The notes under the pieces: model-generated
Databases searched by the model: none
What the model saw: only the letters and a program-made list of their open reading frames with translations
Told to the model about the DNA's origin: nothing
Shown: positions 6,607-14,533 of the stretch, piece by piece
Layout of the letters: each line of letters opens with the position of its first letter
Position numbering within the stretch: position 1 is the stretch's first letter
Assembly (NCBI GenBank): GCA_030616425.1
Contig: JAUWXJ010000024.1
Span: 1-17,229 of the forward strand
Direction of reading: 5' to 3'
DNA length: 17,229 bases
Source of the DNA: Desulfobacterales bacterium
Lineage (GTDB): Bacteria; Desulfobacterota; Desulfobacteria; Desulfobacterales; C00003060
Position numbers and translations under genes: made by a program

Positions 6607-7224
6607 ATGAATCGAGTTATCAACTATGTAGGGTACGTATTGTGCGTTGCGCTGGTCCTCAGCCTGGGTTGCGCCGTAGGCCCCCAGGTACGCAGAACCG
6701 CTGTAGAAGAGACCATCGATCTTAGCGGGCGCTGGAACGACACCGATTCCCGCCTGGTAGCTGAGGAAATGATCCAGGATTGTTTAAGCAGGCCTTGGTT
6801 GGCCGGGTTCAAGGGGGGACATGGGGCCACAAATCCGGTGGTTATTGTGGGCAGAGTTCTAAATAGAAGCCATGAACACATTAATACACAACTATTTGTA
6901 AAGAATTTAGAACGGGCTTTGATTAATTCGGGACAGGTTGATTTTGTGGCCTCCAAGGACGAACGGCGTGAACTGCGGGAAGAGAAAGCGGATATGCTCA
7001 AAGGCTTCACCAGCGAGGAAACCGCTAAGTCGATCAGCGAAGAGACAGGAGCCGATTTCATGCTTAAAGGCTCGGTGAATTCTGTCAAAGACCAGATTAA
7101 AGGGAAACATGTCATACTGTACCAGGTCAACCTGGAGTTGATTAATATCAAGACCAACAAGAAAGTCTGGATCGGAGAAAAACAGATCAAAAAATTCGTA
7201 AAACGGTCCAGGTACAAGTTTTAA
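6607..7224 (+). CDS. lpoB: LpoB-like penicillin-binding protein activator lipoprotein
   Basis: Lipoprotein of 205 residues resembling LpoB (COG3417), which in enterobacteria reaches from the outer membrane to stimulate PBP1b. ATG 6607 is chosen because AAGGGGG lies 10 nt before it and it leads straight into a signal sequence with lipobox L18-S19-L20-G21-C22; an earlier in-frame start at 6559 would bury the signal. Seen after that: DLSGRWNDTDSRLVAEEMI, NPVVIVGRVLNRSHEHINT, a pair of helices, then FMLKGSVNSVKDQ and VNLELINIKTNKKVWIGE, all typical of the fold. It heads a cluster of three exported proteins. In this lineage the partner may not be PBP1b. Confidence 0.85.
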   Translation: MNRVINYVGYVLCVALVLSLGCAVGPQVRRTAVEETIDLSGRWNDTDSRLVAEEMIQDCLSRPWLAGFKGGHGATNPVVIVGRVLNRSHEHINTQLFVKNLERALINSGQVDFVASKDERRELREEKADMLKGFTSEETAKSISEETGADFMLKGSVNSVKDQIKGKHVILYQVNLELINIKTNKKVWIGEKQIKKFVKRSRYKF

Positions 7225-7332
7225 ATCTTTGTAAATAATTCGAGCGAGTTTGCTCAACACCAGTCTGTTTGAACAAAGGGTGTGAAGCTGGAACAGGGCA
7301 AAAACCATCAGGTTAATCTAAGGGGGACAATT

Positions 7333-8805
7333 ATGTGCTTCATGAGAAGGTTTCAATCTCTACTTCTGTTGGTGGTGACAGGCATCTGGATTTTTGTTGC
7401 TGGCTGCATGACCATGCCAACGGCAGGTCGCACTCCCGCGGGTGCAAAGCAGCAGAAGACCACCCAAGGAGCCAAGGGTTACAAGGAAGAACTTACCAAG
7501 GGGCCTCATAAGTTTTTCTTACCGGTTTATGACCAGGTTGTCCCTTTGATAGACACCAGGGATTACACCGGAGCGCTGGGCGTTCTGCAAGAAGGTGAAG
7601 AGAAATTCGGCAAGAAGAATCGGTTATTGTATCTCATGGAGAGCGGCTTGATAACCCTGTACGACCGCGATTACGCCTTGTGCCGTGACACCCTTGCCGA
7701 GGCGGAGGTGCTGGACGAGGAACTCTACACCAAGTCAGTCACGCGACAAGCCACTACATTTATTATCAATGATTTGGTCGCTCCATACAGGGGAGAAGAT
7801 TATGAATCGGTGATGGTAAACCTTTTCCTTGCTCTGGCCTACCTTCAAGAGGGAAACGTTGAGGGCGCGCTCGTGGAAGCCCGCAAGGTGGACAAGAAGC
7901 TGGAAGCGATCAACAGTGAGCACCCTGAGGACAAGAAAAACGTATATAAAGAGGACGCGTTCGTTCGGTGGCTCATGGGCATGCTATACGAAATTGATCC
8001 CACCTCGATTAATCTGAACGACGCGTTTGTATCCTACAGAAAGGCCCTGGATATCTACGAAAACGACTACCTGAATAACTACAAGACAGGGCCCCCTGCT
8101 TTACTCAAACAAAACTATCTCAGCATAGCTGAATGGGTGGGTGGAGATGATTTTGACGAAGCAAAAGGCAGGTGTGAAGAAGTCGAGTTCCTCTCGCAAA
8201 CGGATAAGAAACAGATGTCGACCCTGACTTTTATCCATTTCAATGGAAGGTCACCCGTAAAAATAGAAAGGAGTATCACGAGCCCACTCCCAGACGGTCA
8301 TATCATTAAAGTCGCTTTTCCTAAGTATCAGGATCGTCCGTTCACTATTGTCGATTCTGAAATCTGTGCCACGGAGGCAGATAGTGAGGACAAGCTCAGT
8401 GCTCGTTCTCAGTTAGGGGAACCGATCGCCCAGATTGCACATACGAACTTAGAAAACCGCAAGACGCGGATCATGGCCAAGGCTATTGCTCGCGCAGCGA
8501 TCAAATACGCCGGGACCAAACTACTAGCACGCGAGGCCGAGAAGCGCTTTGGTTTCTTTGGGGGGCTTGTGGCAAAGGTGCTCGGCAGCGCCTTCGTAGT
8601 CATGTCGGAAAAGGCAGATCTACGCTTTTGGCAGTCGCTCCCCGGCGAGATCCGGGTGGCCCAGCTCCACGTACCGCCAGGCACGTACTCCCTGGAAGCC
8701 CGTTGTCTAAACGTCAGTGGTGTAAGTGTCGAGAATCTTGACCTTGGTACTGTTACGACAGAACCGGGCGAGAACCGATTTTTTACCTTCACTACGACTA
8801 AGTAG
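7333..8805 (+). CDS. COG3014-like lipoprotein with helical repeats
   Basis: Lipoprotein of 490 residues, function unknown. ATG 7333 follows AAGGGGG by about 7 nt and gives a signal sequence with lipobox V22-A23-G24-C25; the frame is also open from 7282 but that start has no ribosome binding site. Residues about 60-290 are TPR-like helices (for example FLALAYLQEGNVEGALVEA). A central segment has Gly/Ala-rich helices (KAIARAAIKYAGTKLLA), followed by a beta-rich end with RFWQSLPGEIRVAQLHVPPGTYSL, characteristic of COG3014 proteins. COG3014 and LpoB-like genes are known neighbours in proteobacteria. It lies 108 nt after the lpoB-like gene and 49 nt before the next, consistent with one operon. The context says envelope assembly; the reaction or partner is not known. 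Confidence 0.8.
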   Translation: MCFMRRFQSLLLLVVTGIWIFVAGCMTMPTAGRTPAGAKQQKTTQGAKGYKEELTKGPHKFFLPVYDQVVPLIDTRDYTGALGVLQEGEEKFGKKNRLLYLMESGLITLYDRDYALCRDTLAEAEVLDEELYTKSVTRQATTFIINDLVAPYRGEDYESVMVNLFLALAYLQEGNVEGALVEARKVDKKLEAINSEHPEDKKNVYKEDAFVRWLMGMLYEIDPTSINLNDAFVSYRKALDIYENDYLNNYKTGPPALLKQNYLSIAEWVGGDDFDEAKGRCEEVEFLSQTDKKQMSTLTFIHFNGRSPVKIERSITSPLPDGHIIKVAFPKYQDRPFTIVDSEICATEADSEDKLSARSQLGEPIAQIAHTNLENRKTRIMAKAIARAAIKYAGTKLLAREAEKRFGFFGGLVAKVLGSAFVVMSEKADLRFWQSLPGEIRVAQLHVPPGTYSLEARCLNVSGVSVENLDLGTVTTEPGENRFFTFTTTK

Positions 8806-8854
8806 TCCATATAGAGGCATGTTCATCAATATATTAGAATAGGGAGAGGGGCTT

Positions 8855-10006
8855 ATGAAAAAAGTTCTGGTATGCATTCTCTGTTCAATTTTCATTGTAT
8901 CAGTTCCGGTTACCTGGGCAAAGAGTAATGAAGTCCGAACCGTGAAGGTGGAAGGCACGGGAGCCATCCTTGCTGGAGATACGGCCTTAGCACGTGATAA
9001 TGCCATCAAGGACGCCCAGAGAAACGCTGTGGAAATCACGGTCGGGGTCCTCATCGATGCCGAAACCCTGAGCCTGAATTACAGCCTTGTCAAGGACGAG
9101 ATCTACTCCCGGGCCACCGGGTACGTTCAAGGTTACGAAATCCTGGATGAACGGAAAGAGGATGGTCTGCTGAGGGTTTCCATCCAGGCCCGTGTCAAAC
9201 TGGGCCCTCTTCAAGAAGATCTAGATCGGGTGATGGAGTCGGTTGAGCGCCCTCGCGTACTCTTTATGGTCACGCAACAAGATATCGGAGAAAATAGACC
9301 ACAAGCATGGTGGGAGGGCACCGCGCGGATGGGGCAGCTTGTGGTGGAAGCCACGCTCCAACAGCACTTCATGGACAACCATTTTTTGGTGGTAGACCAC
9401 TCCCTGAAGAAACCGTCCCGTGTCATTTCCGTCAATCCATCCGATTCCGAAGCCATGGCCATGGGACGGGACTATGATGCGGAAGTAGTAATGTTGGGTC
9501 GCGCCATAGTTAAGGATGCAGGACCTATCGGGCAGTTCGACCTTCGCTCCTGCCGTGCCGAGATATCTGTGCGAGCCATTCAAGTCGCCAATGGACATGT
9601 GCTGGCATCTGCAAATGCCAGTACAGCCGCGCCCCATGTCGACCCCTTGAGTGGGGGAATCGCAGCCTTGAAGAAAGCATCTGAAAAAGTTAGTAAGACT
9701 CTGGTCGCAAAAATTATCGAGAAATGGGTCAAGCCGGCAGGGGTCGTCACAGTAGATATTCTGGATGTGAACAGATATAGTGATCTTGTACGGTTTAAGG
9801 GAATGCTCAAGAATGAGGTGCGGGGCGTCGGCAAAGTATACCAGCGAAGTTTTCAAGCAGGCAATGCCAAGTTGGAATTGGGTTATCGTGGAACAGCCCA
9901 AGATCTAGCTGATGAGTTGGCCTTGAAGGAGTTCGAGTCGTTTCGGGTTGATATCTTGGAAGCGTCTCAATACCGATTGAAACTGAAGTTCACCCCTAAA
10001 GACTAG
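8855..10006 (+). CDS. Secreted protein with FlgT-like N-terminal domain
   Basis: Exported protein of 383 residues. The signal peptide MKKVLVCILCSIFIVSVPVTWA ends near residue 22; there is no lipobox cysteine, so it should be periplasmic. Residues about 27-115 (VRTVKVEGTGAI…ARDNAIKDAQRNAVEITVG…VQGYEI) match the FlgT N-terminal/LPP20-like domain. After it comes a CsgG/TolB-like middle (LFMVTQQDIGE; AEVVMLGRAIV; ISVRAIQVANGHVLAS) and a C-terminal part resembling a small alpha/beta domain. FlgT itself builds a flagellar ring in Vibrio, but no flagellar gene is near, so the link here is to the LpoB/COG3014 lipoproteins. GGGAGAGGGG precedes ATG 8855. The stop is one base from the 228-bp palindrome. 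Confidence 0.8.
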   Translation: MKKVLVCILCSIFIVSVPVTWAKSNEVRTVKVEGTGAILAGDTALARDNAIKDAQRNAVEITVGVLIDAETLSLNYSLVKDEIYSRATGYVQGYEILDERKEDGLLRVSIQARVKLGPLQEDLDRVMESVERPRVLFMVTQQDIGENRPQAWWEGTARMGQLVVEATLQQHFMDNHFLVVDHSLKKPSRVISVNPSDSEAMAMGRDYDAEVVMLGRAIVKDAGPIGQFDLRSCRAEISVRAIQVANGHVLASANASTAAPHVDPLSGGIAALKKASEKVSKTLVAKIIEKWVKPAGVVTVDILDVNRYSDLVRFKGMLKNEVRGVGKVYQRSFQAGNAKLELGYRGTAQDLADELALKEFESFRVDILEASQYRLKLKFTPKD

Positions 10007-10234
10007 AAGCTGTTTCAAAACCCTTTTTCTCGTCTGGTTGGCCATTTTTGAAAGTTCTAAGCTCGCTTCGCTAAAATTGTAGCACGTAGTGCCTCTGTTC
10101 AAGGCGTCAGCCGCAACCCATGCGCTAACTCGGGCTAACGCCCTCAAACAGTTACAATTTTGACGCTCCGCTTCACTAAGAACTTTTGGCAAAAATGGCC
10201 AAAATGGACTCGTCCAAAGGTTTTGAAACAGCTT
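10007..10234. repeat. 228-bp imperfect palindrome (possible non-autonomous element)
   Basis: AAGCTGTTTCAAAACC at 10007-10022 is the exact reverse complement of 10219-10234. Inside, TTGGCCATTTTTG, AAGTTCT, CAAAATTGTA-like and CTGTT…GGCGT…AGCC segments on the left recur in inverse order on the right, so nearly the whole element pairs and only about 20 nt remain for the loop. It begins immediately after the stop of the secreted-protein gene. No coding content is present. In RNA it would be a very long hairpin that could end or protect the upstream transcript. The structure is typical of MITE-like or large palindromic intergenic repeats; the class is inference. Confidence 0.85.
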
Positions 10235-10284
10235 GTAGTGTCCTGTCCCGGAAATATATTTCTTGGCGAATTGAAGCTCCCTGT

Positions 10285-10307
10285 CCGCCTCGGTAGACCG
10301 CAGGCGG
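10285..10307. repeat. GC-rich hairpin upstream of the YchF-like gene
   Basis: CCGCCT (10285-10290) pairs with AGGCGG (10302-10307), with GGT and ACC pairing inside (10292-10294 and 10297-10299). No T tract follows. It lies 70 nt before the start codon and could act in the leader of the YchF-like mRNA, or be a small dispersed repeat. Confidence 0.4.
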
Positions 10308-10376
10308 GCGGGGAATGCGCTCGTTTTTGCGGTTCAAATAGACGACAGGCCTTGTACAGGGAAATAGCTACAAGAG

Positions 10377-11414
10377 ATGAGACTTGGAATCATAGGTCTT
10401 CCGAGTTCAGGTAAGTCGACCATTTTTCAGGCTCTGACCCGGAGCAGGTCTGAAGAGCCAACCCACAAGGGGCATCGCATCGTTACTGTCCAGGTGACAG
10501 ACCGGAGGGTCGATGCCTTGAGCAGACTATTCAAACCCGACAAGACTGTCCATGCCCGTCTTGAATACTCACTCCCTTCCAGCACAAAAGCCTACAGCCC
10601 AGATGGGCGGATTGATGAGAGCTTTTGGAATGAAGTTCGTCCCTGTGATGCCCTGATCCATGTAGTGCGAAATTTTCAACCGCCAGGTGGAGAGGCGCCA
10701 CATCCGCGAGACGATTTTGTGAAACTTGAGACTGACATGATCTTTGCTGATCTTGTGGTGGTTGAAAAGAGGATCGAACGTCTCGATCTTGACAAAAAGC
10801 GTGGCAAGGAAATAAGCCCTGAGGAGCACCAGCTGCTCGAAGCCTGCCTCCGGACGCTTGAAAAGCAGAGGCCTTTACGGGATGATCCTGAACTGGCTAC
10901 TGCTCACCTCTTGAAAGGGTTTACTCTACTTTCAGCCAAACCGGTCCTTGTCGTCTTCAACAATAATGACGAAGACGACGGCCTTCCACCATGGGAGGGA
11001 CCACCTATACTTAACAATCGGCTCGTGGTCCGAGGTAAGCTGGAAATGGAGCTTGCAGCGTTGCCCCCTGAAGAAGCCGCAGAGTTTTTAGCAGCATATC
11101 ATATCAAGAGCTCGGCCATGGACAGGGTAACTCAGCATTCTTGCACTACACTTGGCCTGATTGCATTTTTTACCGTGGTCCATAATGAAGTGCGTTCTTG
11201 GTTAATCCCCAAGGAGACCATGGCCCTGGATGCTGCCGGGGTAATCCATTCGGATATGCAAAAGGGTTTTATCCGGGCCGAGGTCCTTGCCTGTGACGAG
11301 CTAACGGCTGCAGGCACATACCAGCAAGCCAAAAAAGAGGGCAAAACTCGCTTGGAGGGAAAGACTTACCTGGTTCAGGACGGAGATATCATAAATTTTC
11401 ACTTCAATGTTTGA
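10377..11414 (+). CDS. YchF/OLA1-like P-loop NTPase (divergent, DUF933 TGS end)
   Basis: Cytoplasmic protein of 345 residues related to YchF/OLA1, ribosome-associated ATPases of the Obg class. The Walker A loop GLPSSGKST is at 7-15 (YchF usually has GLPNVGKST). The C-terminal 80 residues (FFTVVHNEVRSW…HSDMQKGFIRAEVLACDEL…GKTYLVQDGDIINFHFNV) are a clear DUF933/TGS-like domain. Between them, VRPCDALIHVVRNF matches the YchF core, but the segment just before, where YchF has the G3 motif DxAGLxxGAS, reads LPSSTKAYSPDGR, so that motif is lost. The N-x-x-E/D base-recognition area appears as FNNNDED. It may be a second, divergent paralogue rather than the housekeeping YchF. No strong ribosome binding site precedes ATG 10377. 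Its end overlaps the end of dnaJ by 11 bp, tail to tail. Confidence 0.85.
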   Translation: MRLGIIGLPSSGKSTIFQALTRSRSEEPTHKGHRIVTVQVTDRRVDALSRLFKPDKTVHARLEYSLPSSTKAYSPDGRIDESFWNEVRPCDALIHVVRNFQPPGGEAPHPRDDFVKLETDMIFADLVVVEKRIERLDLDKKRGKEISPEEHQLLEACLRTLEKQRPLRDDPELATAHLLKGFTLLSAKPVLVVFNNNDEDDGLPPWEGPPILNNRLVVRGKLEMELAALPPEEAAEFLAAYHIKSSAMDRVTQHSCTTLGLIAFFTVVHNEVRSWLIPKETMALDAAGVIHSDMQKGFIRAEVLACDELTAAGTYQQAKKEGKTRLEGKTYLVQDGDIINFHFNV

Positions 11415-12498
11415 ACATCTTCTTGATCTTGGTGGACAGCTTGGCGGATTCTAATGCGCCAAACTCTTTGAGGAGGGATTCCTGTTTCTTGGTGAGACCC
11501 GTAGGCGTCTTTACCAGGACCTGGATGATCTGATTCCCTCTTCCATGGCCCCTCAGAGAGGGGATACCCTCACCTTTGAACCGAAACACCTCACCCGGCT
11601 GCGTCCCCTTGGGGATGCGGAGCTTCTTCTCTCCTGTCAGGGTCGGCACATTGATATCAGCGCCAAGGGCTGCCTGGACAAACGAGATAGGGACCTGGCA
11701 AATAATATCGTTGTTGTTGCGCTCAAAGAAATGGTGTGGTTTCACGTTGATAAAGACATACAGGTCCCCTGGCGGGCCACCCCGTGTGCCGCTTTCCCCT
11801 TCACCGATAAGTCGTAAGCGTGAGCCAGTATCGACCCCGGCGGGTATCTTCACAGAAACTTTCTTTATGCGCTCAACTCGCCCTGTACCACGGCACTCAG
11901 GACAGGGGTGGGATATGGTTCTGCCCTCACCACGACAATGGGGGCATGTCGTTCTTATGCTGAAAAAGCCCTGGGTTCGGCTAATCTGGCCAAATCCGCC
12001 GCACTGGCGGCAGTCTTCCGGATGGGTTCCAGGTTCGCATCCGGTGGTCTCGCAGGTGGGGCAGTTTTCGAGTTTTTCAATCTCGATCTCAGTATCCACG
12101 CCAAAAGCAGCATCCATAAAGCTGATTGCCAGGTCATATCTGAGATCCGCTCCCCGGCGTGCTGCTGTCCTGGAGCGTCTGCCGGTCCCGAAACCAAAGA
12201 AATCTTCAAAGATATCGCTGAAGCTTGAAAATATATCTTCAAATCCCCGGAATCCGGAAAAGCCCGTACCTTGAAGCCCCTTATGCCCGTAGTGATCATA
12301 GATGTTTCTTTTCTCAGGATCCCTGAGTACCTCGTAGGCCTCGGCAGCCTCCTTGAATTGCTCCTCCGCTTCCTTATCACCGGGGTTTCGATCCGGATGG
12401 TATTTCAAGGCGAGTTTTCTGTAACTTGCCTTTATCTGATCTTCATCGGAGTTCCGGTCAACCCCGAGAATTTCGTAGTAGTCGCGCTTAGTTGTCAT
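11404..12498 (-). CDS. dnaJ: Chaperone protein DnaJ
   Basis: Hsp40 co-chaperone of 364 residues, a type I DnaJ that stimulates DnaK ATPase and delivers unfolded clients in the cytoplasm. J-domain 5-68 with HPD at 34-36, a Gly/Phe-rich linker (about 71-106), a zinc domain with four Cys pairs (146/149, 163/166, 185/188, 199/202), then the client-binding C-terminal domains and dimer tail. The first zinc unit reads CPTCETTG, lacking the first glycine of the usual CxxCxGxG. Its ATG overlaps the TGA of the DUF4340 gene by 4 bp (ATGA), so the two are translationally coupled. No dnaK or grpE is in the window; this may be an additional DnaJ/CbpA-like copy, although the zinc domain argues against CbpA. 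Confidence 0.95.
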   Translation of the reverse strand: MTTKRDYYEILGVDRNSDEDQIKASYRKLALKYHPDRNPGDKEAEEQFKEAAEAYEVLRDPEKRNIYDHYGHKGLQGTGFSGFRGFEDIFSSFSDIFEDFFGFGTGRRSRTAARRGADLRYDLAISFMDAAFGVDTEIEIEKLENCPTCETTGCEPGTHPEDCRQCGGFGQISRTQGFFSIRTTCPHCRGEGRTISHPCPECRGTGRVERIKKVSVKIPAGVDTGSRLRLIGEGESGTRGGPPGDLYVFINVKPHHFFERNNNDIICQVPISFVQAALGADINVPTLTGEKKLRIPKGTQPGEVFRFKGEGIPSLRGHGRGNQIIQVLVKTPTGLTKKQESLLKEFGALESAKLSTKIKKMFKH

Positions 12499-13445
12499 GC
12501 TTCTCCTTGTTCTTTCTCTATTTCCTCTTCCGGCTTTGGAAGATCCTTCACAAAGTCGTAAGAAAGCTCATACACCGTGTTGCTACCCTCGACCTTTGCA
12601 TAGTAGGAAGCTTCCGGCCCTCTTATCCCAAAGCTCAGGCCCCCGATTACCTGCCCCTCTTCATCCATGAGTCTGATCATGCCATACGGCTTGTCAAGGC
12701 TATAGTATGAAACCGGATGGTCTGGTTTATCATATATCTTTTTAAATTTCAGCTCCTTCACTCTCCAAACAAGGTTTATTACGTCGCTCTCGGCAATCTC
12801 TTTACCAGGAGGCTCGACCAGTACCCACTTATTCTCTTTTTTCTCGGCCACAAAAGTCTTCTTGTCAGCACGCCACACGACCTTGAAAATATCGTCTTCC
12901 TCAAATCGAAGGATATGCTTGTCACGGAGATCATCATACGTCTTGTCTAAGACATCTTTTAAGCGGGTGTATACCAGGAGCATCCTTCCTTCTTGATCCA
13001 CCCTGATATACCGCATGTTTCCCGTGGGGTTTTCTCTCCCTATCAGGACCTTGCGGGGCACAGTGAGCCCTTTTCCAGAAAGTGAAACCTCTATCTCTGG
13101 ATCAGCAAGACCAAAGGCACCCAAATCCTCGGGGAGTGGAGTGATTTCTCGTTGCCAGGTTCCGTTTGCCAGAGCATCTATGATCTGGTGAACCGCCCAA
13201 GTATCAGCCCGGGCCTTGATGGGTTCGGCCAAAAACCACTCATTCTCCCTTTTTTCAAGCACCACCGTACCCTTGGGATTCCTAAGGCGCATGGACTCGA
13301 TGTCTTGGTCTTTGATGTTCAAAACCTTGCTGGACGAAGCAGCCTTTTCTTTTTGTTTTCCTGTGTAGCGCACCTCATAGAAATAATAGAAACCCACCAG
13401 CAGGAGCAGAATAGTTGAAAGAAAGGCTATCTTTTTCCCATTCAC
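12495..13445 (-). CDS. DUF4340 domain-containing membrane-anchored protein
   Basis: Protein of 316 residues with one N-terminal transmembrane helix (about 6-23) and an extracytoplasmic body with DUF4340 features: VLNIKDQDIESMRLRNPKGTVVLEKRENEWFLAEP, then …PLPEDLGAFGLADPEIEVSL, VLIGRENPTGNMRYIRVD and a second similar half from about 180. Two alike halves suggest an internal duplication. Proteins of this family are usually the last gene of an ABC-transporter locus of the GldA/GldF/GldG type. Here the ATPase gene before it is a stub and the permease and GldG-like genes are absent, so it may be an orphan. AAGGAGG before ATG 13445 supports the start. The function is unknown. Confidence 0.88.
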   Translation of the reverse strand: MNGKKIAFLSTILLLLVGFYYFYEVRYTGKQKEKAASSSKVLNIKDQDIESMRLRNPKGTVVLEKRENEWFLAEPIKARADTWAVHQIIDALANGTWQREITPLPEDLGAFGLADPEIEVSLSGKGLTVPRKVLIGRENPTGNMRYIRVDQEGRMLLVYTRLKDVLDKTYDDLRDKHILRFEEDDIFKVVWRADKKTFVAEKKENKWVLVEPPGKEIAESDVINLVWRVKELKFKKIYDKPDHPVSYYSLDKPYGMIRLMDEEGQVIGGLSFGIRGPEASYYAKVEGSNTVYELSYDFVKDLPKPEEEIEKEQGEA

Positions 13446-13633
13446 TTGGTGATCCTCCTTCGGCCCACCTCCCTTTGGCGTTCCCTTGCTGGCACGCCTT
13501 TAACCTCAGCTACGAACCTGAGATAGGCCTCGGTTCTCATCTCCTTGTAAAGTGGAATGTTTAAGGAGACATCCACTACGGCTGGAATAGGGCCAAAATA
13601 TTTGGTCAAGTGATCAACTTCAATCATAGGCAT
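13442..13633 (-). pseudogene. Remnant of an ABC transporter ATP-binding protein (GldA-like)
   Basis: The 63 codons begin like an intact ATPase, MIEVDHLTKYFGPIPAVVDVSL, but jump directly to NIPLYKEMRTEAYLRFVAEVKGVPARERQREVG, which in the family lies about 70 residues further on, after Walker A and the Q-loop region. So an in-frame deletion has removed the whole nucleotide-binding core; the reading then ends shortly after, and signature motif, Walker B, and the rest are missing too. The stop overlaps the DUF4340 start by 4 bp. Intact relatives are followed by permease (GldF-like) and GldG-like genes, which are not here. It cannot bind ATP. It may be decay, or an assembly collapse in the source. 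Confidence 0.8.
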
Positions 13634-13842
13634 ACTGCAAGCACAAGATAATCTTTAAAAATAATGCATACTTCTTCTTTGTCAATAGGGAACAAAACAG
13701 TAGTGAAAGGTATTGGAGGGTACCCTTTGCTGACTGAAAAACAGGTTGACGATCTAATCGGTTCTGTGAGAAACTTCGCGCCTCCGTGCGGGTATCGAAT
13801 GAAACCCGGTCAGACGAAGAACTAAAGAAAGAAGGAGGGAGC

Positions 13843-14529
13843 ATGGCTATCAATATCGTTGAAAAGATCGACGGGCTCATCAAGGTCAGACATGTCATCG
13901 TCAGTGTGTCCAACAAGAGCGGTCTGGAAGGCTTTATTCCATCACTCCTGGAGGTCAATCCGGAGATACGGATATTTTCGACAGGTGGAACATATGGCAG
14001 GATTAACGAGATCCTGGGGGACCGGGCTTCTTCATGCCTGACCCCTGTCTCTGCTTATACCGGGCAGCCAGAAACCCAGGGAGGACTGGTCAAGACGCTC
14101 GATTTTAAGATTTACCTTGGTCTGCTCACAGAGACCTATAATGATGCCCACCAGGACGACCTCCAAAGGACCGGGGCTGTTCCGATAGATATGGTTGTGG
14201 TCAACCTGTATCCCTTTAAGGAAACCATATCCAAAGAGGGCGTCACTGTGGAACAGGCCAGGGGAAATATTGACATTGGCGGACCCTGCATGATAAGGGC
14301 CTCGGCAAAAAATTTCATCAGGGTGGCACCGGTTGTGGATCCTGCTGACTATGAACGGATCATCTCTGAGATGAAGGCAAACAGCAGCCAGATCTCGCTC
14401 GAACTTCGATACGATCTGGCCCAAAAGGCCTTTGAACACACCGCCGAATATGACCGCCATATTGCAGACTTCCTGGTAAGTAGATCTCTTGGGGATGTGA
14501 GCAAGTGTTACCAAATCATGGGGGATTGA
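13843..14529 (+). CDS. purH: IMP cyclohydrolase (MGS-like N-terminal half of PurH)
   Basis: Stand-alone 228-residue enzyme equal to the N-terminal domain of bifunctional PurH; it closes FAICAR to IMP, the final step of purine synthesis. GAAGGAGGGAG ends about 3 nt before ATG 13843 and sets the start, although the frame is open from 13786. Motifs: VSVSNKSGL (20-28), FSTGGTYGRI, TQGGLVKTLDFKIYLGLL, DMVVVNLYPF and IDIGGPCMIRASAKNF, matching the PurH IMPCH domain closely. The transformylase partner starts 4 nt after the stop, so the two halves are a coupled pair. Several positions differ from E. coli PurH (for example LDFK in place of LHPK). Confidence 0.92.
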   Translation: MAINIVEKIDGLIKVRHVIVSVSNKSGLEGFIPSLLEVNPEIRIFSTGGTYGRINEILGDRASSCLTPVSAYTGQPETQGGLVKTLDFKIYLGLLTETYNDAHQDDLQRTGAVPIDMVVVNLYPFKETISKEGVTVEQARGNIDIGGPCMIRASAKNFIRVAPVVDPADYERIISEMKANSSQISLELRYDLAQKAFEHTAEYDRHIADFLVSRSLGDVSKCYQIMGD

Positions 14530-14533
14530 TAAA

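Noticed and set aside
11576..12274. Plus-strand open frame of 232 codons opposite dnaJ
   Set aside because: Shadow of the dnaJ coding region, with low-complexity Ser/Pro-rich translation.
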